This document shows positions 1 to 6,804 of a DNA stretch of 7,854 bases, piece by piece. The DNA is taken from the NCBI GenBank assembly GCA_946615525.1, contig CAMOHW010000036.1, positions 1 to 7,854 on the forward strand, written 5' to 3'. Each line of letters opens with the position of its first letter. Position 1 is the first letter of the stretch. The DNA is from an uncultured Clostridia bacterium (GTDB lineage Bacteria > Bacillota > Clostridia > Oscillospirales > CAG-272). The notes under the pieces are model-generated. The model ran no database searches, had not been told where the DNA came from, and was given only the letters and a program-made list of their open reading frames with translations. Made by a program: the position numbers and the translations under genes.

Positions 1-1023
1 ATCCAGCGAAAAGCCGTGCTTTTCACCAACAGCGGCAAACAGCGGACCGTTCCAACTCTCCTCCTCCAAAGTTTTGAAACCGTTGACGGCGATGGCACCG
101 CCGCGCAGGGAGAGCTTTTTGTTGGGAATGAGCCGGCCCACGGCAACGCGCTGCATTTCGCCCAGGCCCGAACAATGCGGGCAAGCGCCAATGGGGTTGT
201 TGAAAGAGAACATCCGCGGCTCCAATTCGCCAAAGGAAATGCCATGCTCCTCGCAGGCATAGGACTGCGAAAACTCCAGTTCCTGCGCCTCCCCTTCTCC
301 TTCACGGGGCGCCGTTTGCACAATGAGGTGCCCGTCGGCAACGGCAAGCGCGTTTTCTACCGAATCGGCAAGTCGGGCTTCCATTCCCTCGCGCAAAACC
401 AGGCGGTCCACAACGATCTCAATGTTGTGTTTCTTATTTTTATCCAGCTCGATATTTTCCGAAAGATCGTAGAGGTTCCCGTCCACCCGAACACGCACGT
501 AACCGCGCTTTTTGGCATCGGCAAATACCTTCTCGTGCATACCCTTCTGGGCACGGACAATGGGCGCAAGGATGACGAAGCGCGACCCCTGCGGCAAAGC
601 AAGGATGCGGTCAATGATCTGATCGGTAGTCTGCTGGCGGATCTCCTTTCCGCAAACCGGACAGTGCGGAATACCGATGCGCGCATAGAGTAACCGGAGA
701 TAATCATAGATTTCGGTCACTGTTCCCACCGTGGAACGCGGGTTTTTGGATGTGGTCTTCTGGTCGATGGCAATGGCAGGGGAAAGCCCCTCAATGGAAT
801 CGACATCCGGCTTATCCAACTGCCCCAAAAACATACGGGCATAGGAGGAAAGCGACTCTACAAAGCGGCGGTGTCCCTCGGCATAAAGGGTATCGAACGC
901 GAGCGAGGATTTGCCTGAACCGGAAAGACCGGTGAGGACAACAAACTGATCCCGCGGGATGTCCAGATTGATATTTTTCAGGTTATGGACCCGCGCACCG
1001 CGGATCTGAATCATTTTCGGCAT
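1..1023 (-). CDS. uvrA: UvrA, excinuclease ABC subunit A (N-terminal 341 residues, cut by window edge)
   Basis: UvrA is the damage-sensing ABC-type ATPase of nucleotide excision repair; it dimerises, finds distorted DNA and loads UvrB. Reading the minus strand from ATG at 1023 gives 341 uninterrupted codons to the window edge, with no stop or frameshift, so only the N-terminal third is visible (the family is about 940 residues). It opens with the UvrA signature RGARVHNLKNI, then a Walker A motif GLSGSGKSS at residues 32-40, then the Q-loop region around IEGLSPAIAIDQKT and STVGTVTEIYDYLRLLYAR. A C121-PV-C124 pair precedes the UvrB-interacting region (about 125-250). A zinc module follows, with C257-EE-H260 and C281-PH-C284 flanking GELEPRMFSFNNP. 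An AGGAG (1034-1038) lies 10 bases before this ATG; an alternative Met is at residue 4. It starts 44 bases after the uvrB stop, so the two are almost certainly cotranscribed. Identity is certain. Confidence 0.98.
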   Translation of the reverse strand, partial: MPKMIQIRGARVHNLKNINLDIPRDQFVVLTGLSGSGKSSLAFDTLYAEGHRRFVESLSSYARMFLGQLDKPDVDSIEGLSPAIAIDQKTTSKNPRSTVGTVTEIYDYLRLLYARIGIPHCPVCGKEIRQQTTDQIIDRILALPQGSRFVILAPIVRAQKGMHEKVFADAKKRGYVRVRVDGNLYDLSENIELDKNKKHNIEIVVDRLVLREGMEARLADSVENALAVADGHLIVQTAPREGEGEAQELEFSQSYACEEHGISFGELEPRMFSFNNPIGACPHCSGLGEMQRVAVGRLIPNKKLSLRGGAIAVNGFKTLEEESWNGPLFAAVGEKHGFSLD

Positions 1024-1067
1024 TTTGATATGGCTCCTGATGAAAAAATACGGTCAAAAAGCAGGGT

Positions 1068-3056
1068 TCAGAAATCGACTTTCCCCTCGCGAATCTTGCA
1101 AATGCGGTCGCGCAGGAATGCCGCCTGTTCAAATTCCAGTTTGGCGGCGGCGCTCTTCATCTCGCGCGTCAATGTTTCAACCAGTTTTTCGCGCTCGGTG
1201 GCGGTCAGTTTGCGACTTGGCTTGCCCTTTTCGCCGCGCCGCGCCGCGTGTTCTTCTTTGGCACCGATCTCGATGATGTCCCGAACGCCCTTGATGATGG
1301 TTTTGGGAATGATGCCGTGTTCCTTGTTATACGCCAACTGAATCGCGCGGCGGCGGTTGGTTTCGGCGATGGCGCCCTTCATAGAACGGGTAACGGTATC
1401 GGCATACATAATGACCTTGCCTTCGGCGTTGCGCGCGGCACGTCCCACGGTTTGGATCAACGATCGCTCGGCACGCAAAAATCCCTCTTTGTCGGCGTCC
1501 AGTATGGCGACCAGCGAAACTTCGGGAATATCCAACCCCTCGCGCAACAGGTTGATGCCCACCAGAACGTCAAACACGCCCAGGCGCAGATCGCGGATGA
1601 TCTCCATGCGCTCGATGGTTTCCACATTGTAGTGGATATAGCGGACTCGGACGCCGTTCTTTTCAAAATAATCGGTCAGTTCTTCCGCCATCTTTTTGGT
1701 CAGGGTGGTGACCAGCACGCGCTCTCCTTTTGGGGCGCGCAGACGGATCTCGCCTAAGAGGTCGTCCACCTGTCCCTCGATGGGACGGACTTCGATTTCG
1801 GGATCGGGAAGTCCTGTGGGGCGAATGATCTGCTCCACCACCTGCTCGGCGTGTTCCTCTTCATAATCTCCCGGCGTTGCGCTGACGAAAATTGCCTGAT
1901 GGATACTTGCCTCAAACTCGGGAAAATAGAGCGGGCGGTTATCGTAGGCGGAGGGCAGGCGGAAACCGTAATCCACCAAATTTTTTTTGCGCGCGGTATC
2001 GCCGCCGCTCATGCCGCGCACCTGCGGAATGGTGACGTGCGATTCGTCAATGAACATAATATAATCGTTTGGGAAATAGTCCAAGAGCGTGAAGGGTGTG
2101 GACCCTGCCGGGCGCCCCGAAAGAATGCGGGAATAGTTCTCCACCCCCGAGCAGAAGCCGACCTCGCGCAGCATTTCCAGGTCATATTTGACCCGCTCGC
2201 GGATGCGCTGCGCCTCGATGAGTTTGTGTTCGGATTCAAAATATTTGACCCGTTCTTCCATTTCACGCTCGATCTCTGCAAGAGCGACCTCCTGTTTTTC
2301 GGCGGAAACGGCATAGTGGGTTGCCGGATAGATTGCCGCATAGGAAAGCAAGCGTTTTAGCTCGCCCGTGACGATATTGACCTCCGAAATGCGGTCAATC
2401 TCATCCCCGAAGAACTCCACGCGCACCGCGCTGTCGTTCATGTTGGAGGGAACGACCTCTACCGTATCGCCATTGACGCGAAAGCAATCACGCACAAGGG
2501 TAAAATCGTTGCGGTTATAGCTGTTTGCCACCAGTTTGCGAATGAAAATATCACGGCTCATCTGCATCCCGGTGCGAACGGCAAGCACCAGTCCGCTATA
2601 CTCCGAAGGATCGCCCAGCGAATAGATGCAGGAAACCGACGCTACAATGATGACGTCCCGCCGCTCAAACAATGCACTGGTGGCACTATGGCGCAGGCGA
2701 TCGATCTCCTCGTTGATCATGGCGTCCTTTTCGATATACATATCCTTGCCGGGAATGTATGCCTCGGGCTGATAGTAGTCGTAGTAGGAAACAAAAAACT
2801 CGACGGCGTTTTCGGGGAAAAACTCGCGCATTTCGGAGCAAACCTGCGCCGCAAGCGTTTTGTTGGGTTCCAGAATGATGGTGGGACGGTTGACGTTTGC
2901 AATCACGTTCGCCATGGTAAATGTCTTGCCCGATCCGGTCACGCCCAAAAGCGTTTGCATTTTCTGCCCCACCCTCAACCCGCGGCAAAGTGCTTCGATC
3001 GCCTGCGGCTGGTCGCCGGTCGGCTGAAAATTGCTTGTCAGTTTGAATGCGCCCAT
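1068..3056 (-). CDS. uvrB: UvrB, excinuclease ABC subunit B
   Basis: UvrB verifies DNA damage after loading by UvrA and then recruits UvrC for dual incision. The protein has 662 residues, the full family length. Visible motifs in order: Walker A GVTGSGKT (38-45); the beta-hairpin that inserts between DNA strands, centred on [10 protein letters not shown] (91-100); DESH Walker B (337-340); the SAT-like motif VSATPGDYE (391-399); helicase motif V around [15 protein letters not shown] (500-514); motif [10 protein letters not shown] (535-542). The C-terminal UVR helix pair, which binds UvrC, is at about 624-657, with [13 protein letters not shown] inside it. The basic linker before it (about 605-622) is typical. 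The start ATG follows an AAAGGGGA ribosome site. It is the first gene of a uvrB-uvrA operon with a strong promoter 38 bases upstream. All key residues appear intact. Confidence 0.99.
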   Translation of the reverse strand: MGAFKLTSNFQPTGDQPQAIEALCRGLRVGQKMQTLLGVTGSGKTFTMANVIANVNRPTIILEPNKTLAAQVCSEMREFFPENAVEFFVSYYDYYQPEAYIPGKDMYIEKDAMINEEIDRLRHSATSALFERRDVIIVASVSCIYSLGDPSEYSGLVLAVRTGMQMSRDIFIRKLVANSYNRNDFTLVRDCFRVNGDTVEVVPSNMNDSAVRVEFFGDEIDRISEVNIVTGELKRLLSYAAIYPATHYAVSAEKQEVALAEIEREMEERVKYFESEHKLIEAQRIRERVKYDLEMLREVGFCSGVENYSRILSGRPAGSTPFTLLDYFPNDYIMFIDESHVTIPQVRGMSGGDTARKKNLVDYGFRLPSAYDNRPLYFPEFEASIHQAIFVSATPGDYEEEHAEQVVEQIIRPTGLPDPEIEVRPIEGQVDDLLGEIRLRAPKGERVLVTTLTKKMAEELTDYFEKNGVRVRYIHYNVETIERMEIIRDLRLGVFDVLVGINLLREGLDIPEVSLVAILDADKEGFLRAERSLIQTVGRAARNAEGKVIMYADTVTRSMKGAIAETNRRRAIQLAYNKEHGIIPKTIIKGVRDIIEIGAKEEHAARRGEKGKPSRKLTATEREKLVETLTREMKSAAAKLEFEQAAFLRDRICKIREGKVDF

Positions 3057-3093
3057 CTTCCGTTCCCCTTTCGTTCCTTTTTGTAATACTTAT

Positions 3094-3122
3094 ATTGTAT
3101 CATATCCTATTTTTAATGTCAA
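3094..3122 (-). promoter_or_regulatory. Sigma-A promoter of the uvrB-uvrA operon
   Basis: On the minus strand, a perfect TTGACA (3122-3117) is separated by exactly 17 bases from TACAAT (3099-3094). A TG one base before the -10 box makes it an extended -10. Transcription should begin near 3087, giving a leader of about 30 bases before the uvrB ATG at 3056. No Firmicute-type LexA box (CGAAC-N4-GTTCG) is visible across the promoter or leader, so damage induction is not shown by the sequence. Confidence 0.88.
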
Positions 3123-3142
3123 CACCACAAAAGCAGCAAGTT

Positions 3143-3173
3143 TTGCACTTTTTGCCAAAGAAGACATAAAATG
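3143..3173 (+). promoter_or_regulatory. Promoter of the spore/peptidoglycan cluster, possibly read by mother-cell sigma K or E
   Basis: Two readings overlap. A vegetative-type reading is TTGCAC (3143-3148), an 18-base spacer and TAAAAT (3167-3172). A sporulation-type reading is AC (3147-3148), 16 bases, then CATAAAATG (3165-3173). That is one mismatch from the sigma-K pattern AC-N16/17-CATANNNTA, and CATAAAAT is 7 of 8 to the sigma-E -10 CATACAAT. The second reading fits the SleC-like genes downstream, but consensus matches this short are not decisive. Its -35 region lies about 20 bases from that of the divergent uvrB promoter. Confidence 0.55.
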
Positions 3174-3207
3174 ATAGCAACCCGAAACAAGAAAGGAGAT
3201 TTTTGCT

Positions 3208-3681
3208 ATGAACAACGACCCGCTCCCTTTCAATCCGGATGATTTTCCCGAAGATTGCTATGGATATCTGGTGGTCCAGGTATCTACGGCACGGGGTGCC
3301 ATTCCACTGGAAGGCGCTTTGGTTGACGTTTTGACCTACGAACCGCTCGATACCCCGCCCGAAAGTTTTACCGATGGAGTCCTCATTGCAACGCTGACCA
3401 CAGACCGCGACGGAAATACCACAAAAATCCGCCTGCCGTCTCCCCCTTGCTCCAACGCCAACAGTCCGGAATCCGGTCGCCCCTACGCGCTTTACCAGTG
3501 TGTTGTCCGGCTTGCCGGCTATTACGAGCAAACACACGTCGGTATTCCGGTTTACGAGGGCATTACCGTTATTCAGCCGGTGGTCCTGATCCCTCTGCCG
3601 GAAGACGGCAGAGAATTGCCGCCGCCCGAAGCGCAGTATTTTGAAACCGAAAACGACCAAATTACCGAAGAAGGGAGCTGA
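3208..3681 (+). CDS. Carboxypeptidase-regulatory-like domain protein resembling the pre-pro region of clostridial SleC
   Basis: A 157-residue protein with no signal peptide or membrane segment. Residues about 18-130 form one beta-rich domain that starts GYLVVQVSTARGAIPLEGA and runs through DRDGNTTKIRLPSP, a RPYALYQ segment at 91-97, GYYE and GIPVYEGITVIQPVVLIPL. I recognise this order (small-strand start, DG-x-T-x-x-I-x-LP-x-P, PY-x-x-Y, Gy, GI-x-V-x-x-G-x-x-x-I-Q) from the N-terminal region of clostridial spore cortex-lytic proteins; it resembles a transthyretin-like or peptidase-regulatory fold. An acidic, proline-rich tail follows (132-157). Cysteines are at 17, 81 and 98. There is a strong AAAGGAGA site before ATG. 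The stop lies 4 bases before the next gene, which encodes the enzyme-like part, so the two are translationally linked. By inference it may act as a separate pro-domain, chaperone or targeting partner. No enzymatic motif is visible. Confidence 0.85.
   Translation: MNNDPLPFNPDDFPEDCYGYLVVQVSTARGAIPLEGALVDVLTYEPLDTPPESFTDGVLIATLTTDRDGNTTKIRLPSPPCSNANSPESGRPYALYQCVVRLAGYYEQTHVGIPVYEGITVIQPVVLIPLPEDGRELPPPEAQYFETENDQITEEGS
3671..3677 (+). promoter_or_regulatory. Ribosome binding site that sets the start of the SpoIID-like gene
   Basis: AAGGGAG lies inside the last codons of the upstream gene and 8 bases before ATG at 3686. The same frame is also open back to a TTG at 3641, but that codon has no comparable site and would overlap the upstream gene by 41 bases, so ATG 3686 is preferred. 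Confidence 0.8.
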
Positions 3682-3685
3682 TTGT

Positions 3686-5080
3686 ATGGCGCTTCCCACC
3701 ATTCCGGAAAACATTACCGTTCACCTTGGTCCCCCTTCGGCAAATGCCGAAAATGTAACGGTTCCCTTTATCCACTATATCGCCAACGTGGCGTCCAGCG
3801 AACTCTACCCCACCTGGCCGGAAGCGGCTCTGCGCGCCAACATTATCGCGCAGGTCACCTTTGCGCTCAATCGCGTTTACACCGAATACTACCGCTCGCG
3901 CGGCTATGATTTTGATATTACCAATTCCACCGCCTACGACCAGGCATACGTCAACGGGCGCGGCATTTTTGAAAATGTGCGCCAAATCGTCGGCGAAATC
4001 TTCACCACCTATATCCGCCGCGAAAACAGCGTGGAGCCCCTGTTTGCCCAATTTTGCGACGGCATTAAAGTAACCTGCAACGGGCTTTCGCAATGGGGGA
4101 GCGTTTCGCTTGCCAACGACGGGCTTTCCCCCGAGGATATTTTGCGCTACTACTACGGAAACGACATTGTGTTTATGGAGAATACGCCGGTCGCCGGCTC
4201 CACCGTCAGTGCGCCGCTGTTCCCGTTGAGTTTGGGTAGCTTCGGCAACAATGTGCGCACCGTGCAACTACGCTTGAACCGCATTTCCAACAACTTTCCC
4301 TCCATTCCCAAAATCGTGCTGACAGACGGCATTTTCAGCACCGACACCGAGGCGGCGGTGCGGCGCTTTCAGGAGGTGTTTGGGCTGACTCCGGACGGCA
4401 TTGTGGGTAATGCAACCTGGTATGCCATTCAAAGCTTGTATTTCAGCGTGAAAAAACTGACCGACCTTTCCTCCGAGGGGATCCGACCGGAAGAGATTGC
4501 TCCGGTTTTGCCCAGCGCGTTGCAACTGGGGGATAAAGGCGTGGAAGTTTACAATCTGCAATACTATATCAACTACCTTTCCAATTACTACAACACCATT
4601 TCCTCGCTCAAACCGGACGGAGATTTCGGACCTTTGACCAAGGCCGCCGTGGAAGATGTGCAACGCACCTTTGGATTGGCGCCTGATGGTATTGTAGGTC
4701 CGGCGACCTGGTATCGCATTTACAATGCCTATCTGGGTATTGCCCGCACCGTTCCGGATACCTATACCGAGGGAGAAACCGTTCCCTACGGCGGCGTTCC
4801 CCTGCGGTTGGGAAGTGAATCCGAGGCGGTGCGCACTCTGCAGGAATACCTGAACTATGTGGCATCTTACTATCCGGAGATCCCCTCGGTTTCTCCAACC
4901 GGTTATTTCGGCACGCAAACACGTGAGGCCGTTCTTGCTTTTCAACGCTTGGAGGGGCTGACACAGACCGGTGTTGCCGAAGCCGCGACCTGGACGGCGT
5001 TGACCGCACTTTATGACACCCTCTACCTTGGCAACCGCCTGCAACCCGGGCAATATCCGGGATTTGACATTGGCGCATAA
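3686..5080 (+). CDS. SleC-like protein: SpoIID/LytB-type domain plus three peptidoglycan-binding repeats
   Basis: A 464-residue protein without a signal peptide. Residues about 20-170 form a SpoIID-like domain: YIANVASSELYPTWPEAALRA (start at 31), then GYDFDITNSTAYDQ (73-86), then QFCDGIKVTCNGLSQWGSV (122-140). SpoIID and SleC are lytic transglycosylases of spore peptidoglycan. E39 in ASSEL aligns by motif with the essential Glu of SpoIID's ASEMP-type motif, and C124/C131 sit where zinc-binding residues are expected. Three PG_binding_1 repeats follow, at about 178-253, 277-350 and 371-447. Each ends with an FQ/VQ...GLxPDGIVGxATW-type motif; the third is degenerate (TGVAEAATW). Tyr- and Asn-rich linkers separate them. 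Clostridial SleC precursors carry a regulatory-like N-terminal region, a SpoIID-like domain and peptidoglycan-binding sequence in one chain; here the first part is the preceding gene. The likely role is cortex cleavage during germination or spore morphogenesis (inference). Identity as SleC itself is uncertain because Clostridia carry several paralogues. Confidence 0.9.
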   Translation: MALPTIPENITVHLGPPSANAENVTVPFIHYIANVASSELYPTWPEAALRANIIAQVTFALNRVYTEYYRSRGYDFDITNSTAYDQAYVNGRGIFENVRQIVGEIFTTYIRRENSVEPLFAQFCDGIKVTCNGLSQWGSVSLANDGLSPEDILRYYYGNDIVFMENTPVAGSTVSAPLFPLSLGSFGNNVRTVQLRLNRISNNFPSIPKIVLTDGIFSTDTEAAVRRFQEVFGLTPDGIVGNATWYAIQSLYFSVKKLTDLSSEGIRPEEIAPVLPSALQLGDKGVEVYNLQYYINYLSNYYNTISSLKPDGDFGPLTKAAVEDVQRTFGLAPDGIVGPATWYRIYNAYLGIARTVPDTYTEGETVPYGGVPLRLGSESEAVRTLQEYLNYVASYYPEIPSVSPTGYFGTQTREAVLAFQRLEGLTQTGVAEAATWTALTALYDTLYLGNRLQPGQYPGFDIGA

Positions 5081-5094
5081 AGAAAGGAGGATCT

Positions 5095-5631
5095 ATGCAA
5101 CATCACCCTACCGAGGCAGACGCCGTCCGCAATCTGCAAACCTATCTCCGTCAACTTTCCTACCATGACCCGGACATTTCCCCACCGCCGGTCAACGGCA
5201 TTTTTGATACGACCACCCGGCAATCTCTCTCGCAATTTCAAAAAAGTTCCGGGCTTGCAGTTAGCGGAACGGCGAACCGTAAAACCTGGGAGACACTTTA
5301 TGCCGCCTACTGCCGCTCTCTTGCCGAAAACGCCCTGCCTGCCAAGCTCTCGCTCTTTCCGCCAACTCCCAAAAACGATTGCCTTACGCTTGGCGCTCGG
5401 GGATTTTGCGTTTCGGCTTTGCAGATGATGCTGGGAGAACTGCAACGGTTTTTGAGCGAAAAAACGCCCATAGAACCGACCGGTGTTTACGACGAAGCGA
5501 CCGAGGCAAACGTCCGCGCATTTCAAATCTGTTGCCCCGATCTTATCGAAACCGGGACCGTTGATCTTGCCACCTGGAACGCCATTGTCATGCGTCATAA
5601 CGCCTTATTTGACCGCCCGCCGGAGGAATGA
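5095..5631 (+). CDS. Small protein made of two peptidoglycan-binding (PG_binding_1-like) domains
   Basis: A 178-residue protein with no signal peptide and no catalytic domain. The first repeat spans about 10-72 (AVRNLQTYLRQL, then NGIFDTTTRQSLSQFQKSSGL, ending in TWETLYAAY). The second spans about 96-168 (LTLGARGFCVSALQMML, then TGVYDEATEANVRAFQ, ending in TWNAI). Both keep the helix-loop-helix spacing of PG_binding_1 but lack the usual DGIVGPxTW wording; the loops read VSGTANRKTW and ETGTVDLATW. Five cysteines (73, 96, 105, 146, 147) distinguish it from the repeats in the preceding gene, which have none. It starts 14 bases after that gene behind a perfect AAAGGAGG with only 4 bases to ATG, so it belongs to the same operon. 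It probably binds spore peptidoglycan or positions the SleC-like protein (inference); the exact job is unknown. Confidence 0.85.
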   Translation: MQHHPTEADAVRNLQTYLRQLSYHDPDISPPPVNGIFDTTTRQSLSQFQKSSGLAVSGTANRKTWETLYAAYCRSLAENALPAKLSLFPPTPKNDCLTLGARGFCVSALQMMLGELQRFLSEKTPIEPTGVYDEATEANVRAFQICCPDLIETGTVDLATWNAIVMRHNALFDRPPEE

Positions 5632-5643
5632 GCATTTTTCCCC

Positions 5644-5672
5644 TTTACAAACTCCTTGCAGTATGTTATAAT
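5644..5672 (+). promoter_or_regulatory. Sigma-A promoter of the histidine phosphatase gene
   Basis: TTTACA (5644-5649), a 17-base spacer and a perfect TATAAT (5667-5672), with TG one base before the -10 box. The predicted start of transcription is near 5679, about 40 bases before the ATG. No terminator is visible between the preceding operon and this promoter, so some read-through from upstream is possible. A 7-base inverted repeat, TTTACAA (5644-5650) and TTGTAAA (5677-5683), brackets the promoter core. Confidence 0.88.
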
Positions 5673-5718
5673 GGCCTTGTAAAAATGATTTGCAGGGTCA
5701 AAAGGAGCAACATTTTCA

Positions 5719-6357
5719 ATGACAACGGTGATTTTTATTCGCCACGGGCAAAGCGAATACAATTTTTCCCGGCATTTTGCCGGACGAACAGACGCAAAAT
5801 TGACCGACCTCGGGCGCGCTCAGGCGCAAAGCACAGCAAAAGCACTTGCCCGTTTTCCCATTACGCGCATCTATGCCAGCCCGCTCTCCCGCGCCATGGA
5901 TACTGCAAAACCGACGGCGGAACTTTTGGGCTTGGAAATTACACCGGAACCGGGGCTTTATGAAATTGACGCCGGAGAATGGGAAGGCCTTGCCTACAAG
6001 GAAATTGAAGAAAAATATCCATTAGAGTTTTATCATCTTCACGAAAATGTTGCGCTTTTGCAAGCGCCCGGCGGCGAATCCATGCATCATTTATTTGACC
6101 GCGTGACCTCTTGCGTAGCGCGGCTCGTATCCGAGAATCGCGGCGGTTGCATTGCCCTGTTCAGCCATGCCATGCCTCTTCGGAGTATGCTCTGCCTTTG
6201 GAACGGGCTTCCGTTTGAGGATATTCAAACCATCCACAGCGGTCCCAACGCCTCCATTACCGTTGCCGAATATGACGATCATTTGGTTTCGCACATCCTA
6301 CAAATGCCGGATAGTAGCCATCTGGAAACGGTAACCGCCCTGCCCATGGGGCTTTGA
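5719..6357 (+). CDS. Histidine phosphatase family protein (phosphoglycerate mutase-like fold)
   Basis: A 212-residue soluble protein of the branch-2-independent, cofactor-dependent mutase-like histidine phosphatase superfamily. The phosphate-accepting motif RHG is at 8-10 (H9 is the nucleophile), followed by the usual GRTDAKLTDLGRAQA segment (22-36). SPLSRAMDTA brings R58, E82 lies in YEIDAGEWEG as the likely acid/base, and the second catalytic H150 is in FSHAMPLR. GGES (118-121) is also typical. The family removes phosphate from small molecules or proteins; the substrate cannot be read from the sequence, and neighbours give no pathway. CobC-type or broad-specificity phosphatase are both possible. 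An AAAGGAG site (5701-5707) lies 11 bases before ATG. It appears monocistronic: own promoter, and a terminator just after the stop. Confidence 0.93.
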   Translation: MTTVIFIRHGQSEYNFSRHFAGRTDAKLTDLGRAQAQSTAKALARFPITRIYASPLSRAMDTAKPTAELLGLEITPEPGLYEIDAGEWEGLAYKEIEEKYPLEFYHLHENVALLQAPGGESMHHLFDRVTSCVARLVSENRGGCIALFSHAMPLRSMLCLWNGLPFEDIQTIHSGPNASITVAEYDDHLVSHILQMPDSSHLETVTALPMGL

Positions 6358-6360
6358 AAC

Positions 6361-6406
6361 AACAAAACCGGCGAACCGATTTTCGGTTCGCCGGCCATTT
6401 GTTTTT
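6361..6406. terminator. Bidirectional rho-independent terminator between convergent genes
   Basis: A perfect 12-base stem CCGGCGAACCGA (6368-6379) and TCGGTTCGCCGG (6383-6394) with a TTT loop. On the plus strand it is followed by CCATTTGTTTTTT; on the minus strand by TTTTGTTGTTTC. Outer AACAAA (6361-6366) and TTTGTT (6398-6403) can also pair. It would end the phosphatase transcript rightward and the Fur-family transcript leftward. Confidence 0.93.
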
Positions 6407-6411
6407 TGGTG

Positions 6412-6777
6412 TCATCCTCTTTTTTTGCACTCGGGGCAAATGTAGTGAATAGTCAATTCATAACCAGAGATCTCTTTGCCCACAGACTGCCGCAGACGAT
6501 CCTGCAACCAGGGAAGCGTGATGTTGGCAAGTTTGCCGCAGATATCGCAACGCAAATGGTCGTGCGTCTCTCCGCCTTTCTCAAAGCAATCGGCACTTCC
6601 GTCCACATGGACACGGTGAATAATGCCGGCATCGGTCATAGCGTTCAGGTTGTTGTAAACGGTCGCCATGGCAATGCTGGGCATTTTCAATTTGGCAAGA
6701 AAGAAGACTTCGTCGGCGGTCAGGTGCCGGTCGGCATGGTTCAATATTTGCAGGATCAACTCACGTTGTTTGGTCAT
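6412..6777 (-). CDS. Fur-family transcriptional repressor, PerR-like
   Basis: A 121-residue metal-dependent repressor. Residues 1-60 form the winged-helix DNA-binding domain, with HLTADEVF (18-25) and the recognition helix region SIAMATVYNNLNAM (34-47), closest in wording to PerR (ATVYNNL). The dimerisation domain carries two structural zinc pairs, C77-DI-C80 and C114-PE-C117. Regulatory-metal ligands by alignment to Bacillus PerR (H37, D85, H91, H93, D104) are H18, E66, H72, H74 and N85. The Asn in place of D104 and the Glu in place of D85 are noteworthy. PerR controls peroxide stress genes; Fur and Zur relatives sense iron or zinc, and the substitutions leave the effector open. The frame is open further upstream to a TTG at 6801, but ATG 6777 has GAGGAG 7 bases before it. 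A promoter and palindromic box upstream suggest autoregulation. Confidence 0.93.
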   Translation of the reverse strand: MTKQRELILQILNHADRHLTADEVFFLAKLKMPSIAMATVYNNLNAMTDAGIIHRVHVDGSADCFEKGGETHDHLRCDICGKLANITLPWLQDRLRQSVGKEISGYELTIHYICPECKKRG

Positions 6778-6784
6778 GGATATT

Positions 6785-6790
6785 CTCCTC
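6785..6790 (-). promoter_or_regulatory. Ribosome binding site fixing the start of the Fur-family gene
   Basis: GAGGAG on the minus strand, 7 bases before ATG at 6777. It lies inside the extra codons that a TTG start at 6801 would add, which argues against that longer version. Confidence 0.85.
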
Positions 6791-6804
6791 AAAAAAATCA
6801 AAAA

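Noticed and set aside
16..693. Plus-strand open frame opposite uvrA
   Set aside because: Antisense to a clearly conserved uvrA reading frame; no domain resemblance.
1248..2360. Plus-strand open frames opposite uvrB (1248-1757, 1851-2360; also 2688-3086)
   Set aside because: Antisense shadows of uvrB with no recognisable motif or ribosome site.
3057..3130. Canonical Gram-positive LexA operator before uvrB
   Set aside because: No CGAAC-N4-GTTCG or close variant is found in the promoter or leader.
3641..3685. Longer version of the SpoIID-like gene from a TTG at 3641
   Set aside because: It would overlap the upstream gene by 41 bases and lacks a good ribosome site, while ATG 3686 has AAGGGAG 8 bases upstream.
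3641..3690. Programmed frameshift joining the regulatory-like protein to the SpoIID-like protein
   Set aside because: The frames overlap only briefly, I see no convincing slippery heptamer with a stem-loop, and the second gene has its own ribosome site.
3100..5598. Long minus-strand open frames opposite the spore cluster (3100-3714, 3662-4267, 4268-5053, 5023-5598)
   Set aside because: They mirror the codon pattern of the plus-strand genes, which have clear domains and ribosome sites; one also runs across the uvrB promoter.
6778..6801. Fur-family protein starting at TTG 6801 with eight extra residues
   Set aside because: The extra codons contain the ribosome site for ATG 6777, and the short N-terminus fits the family.
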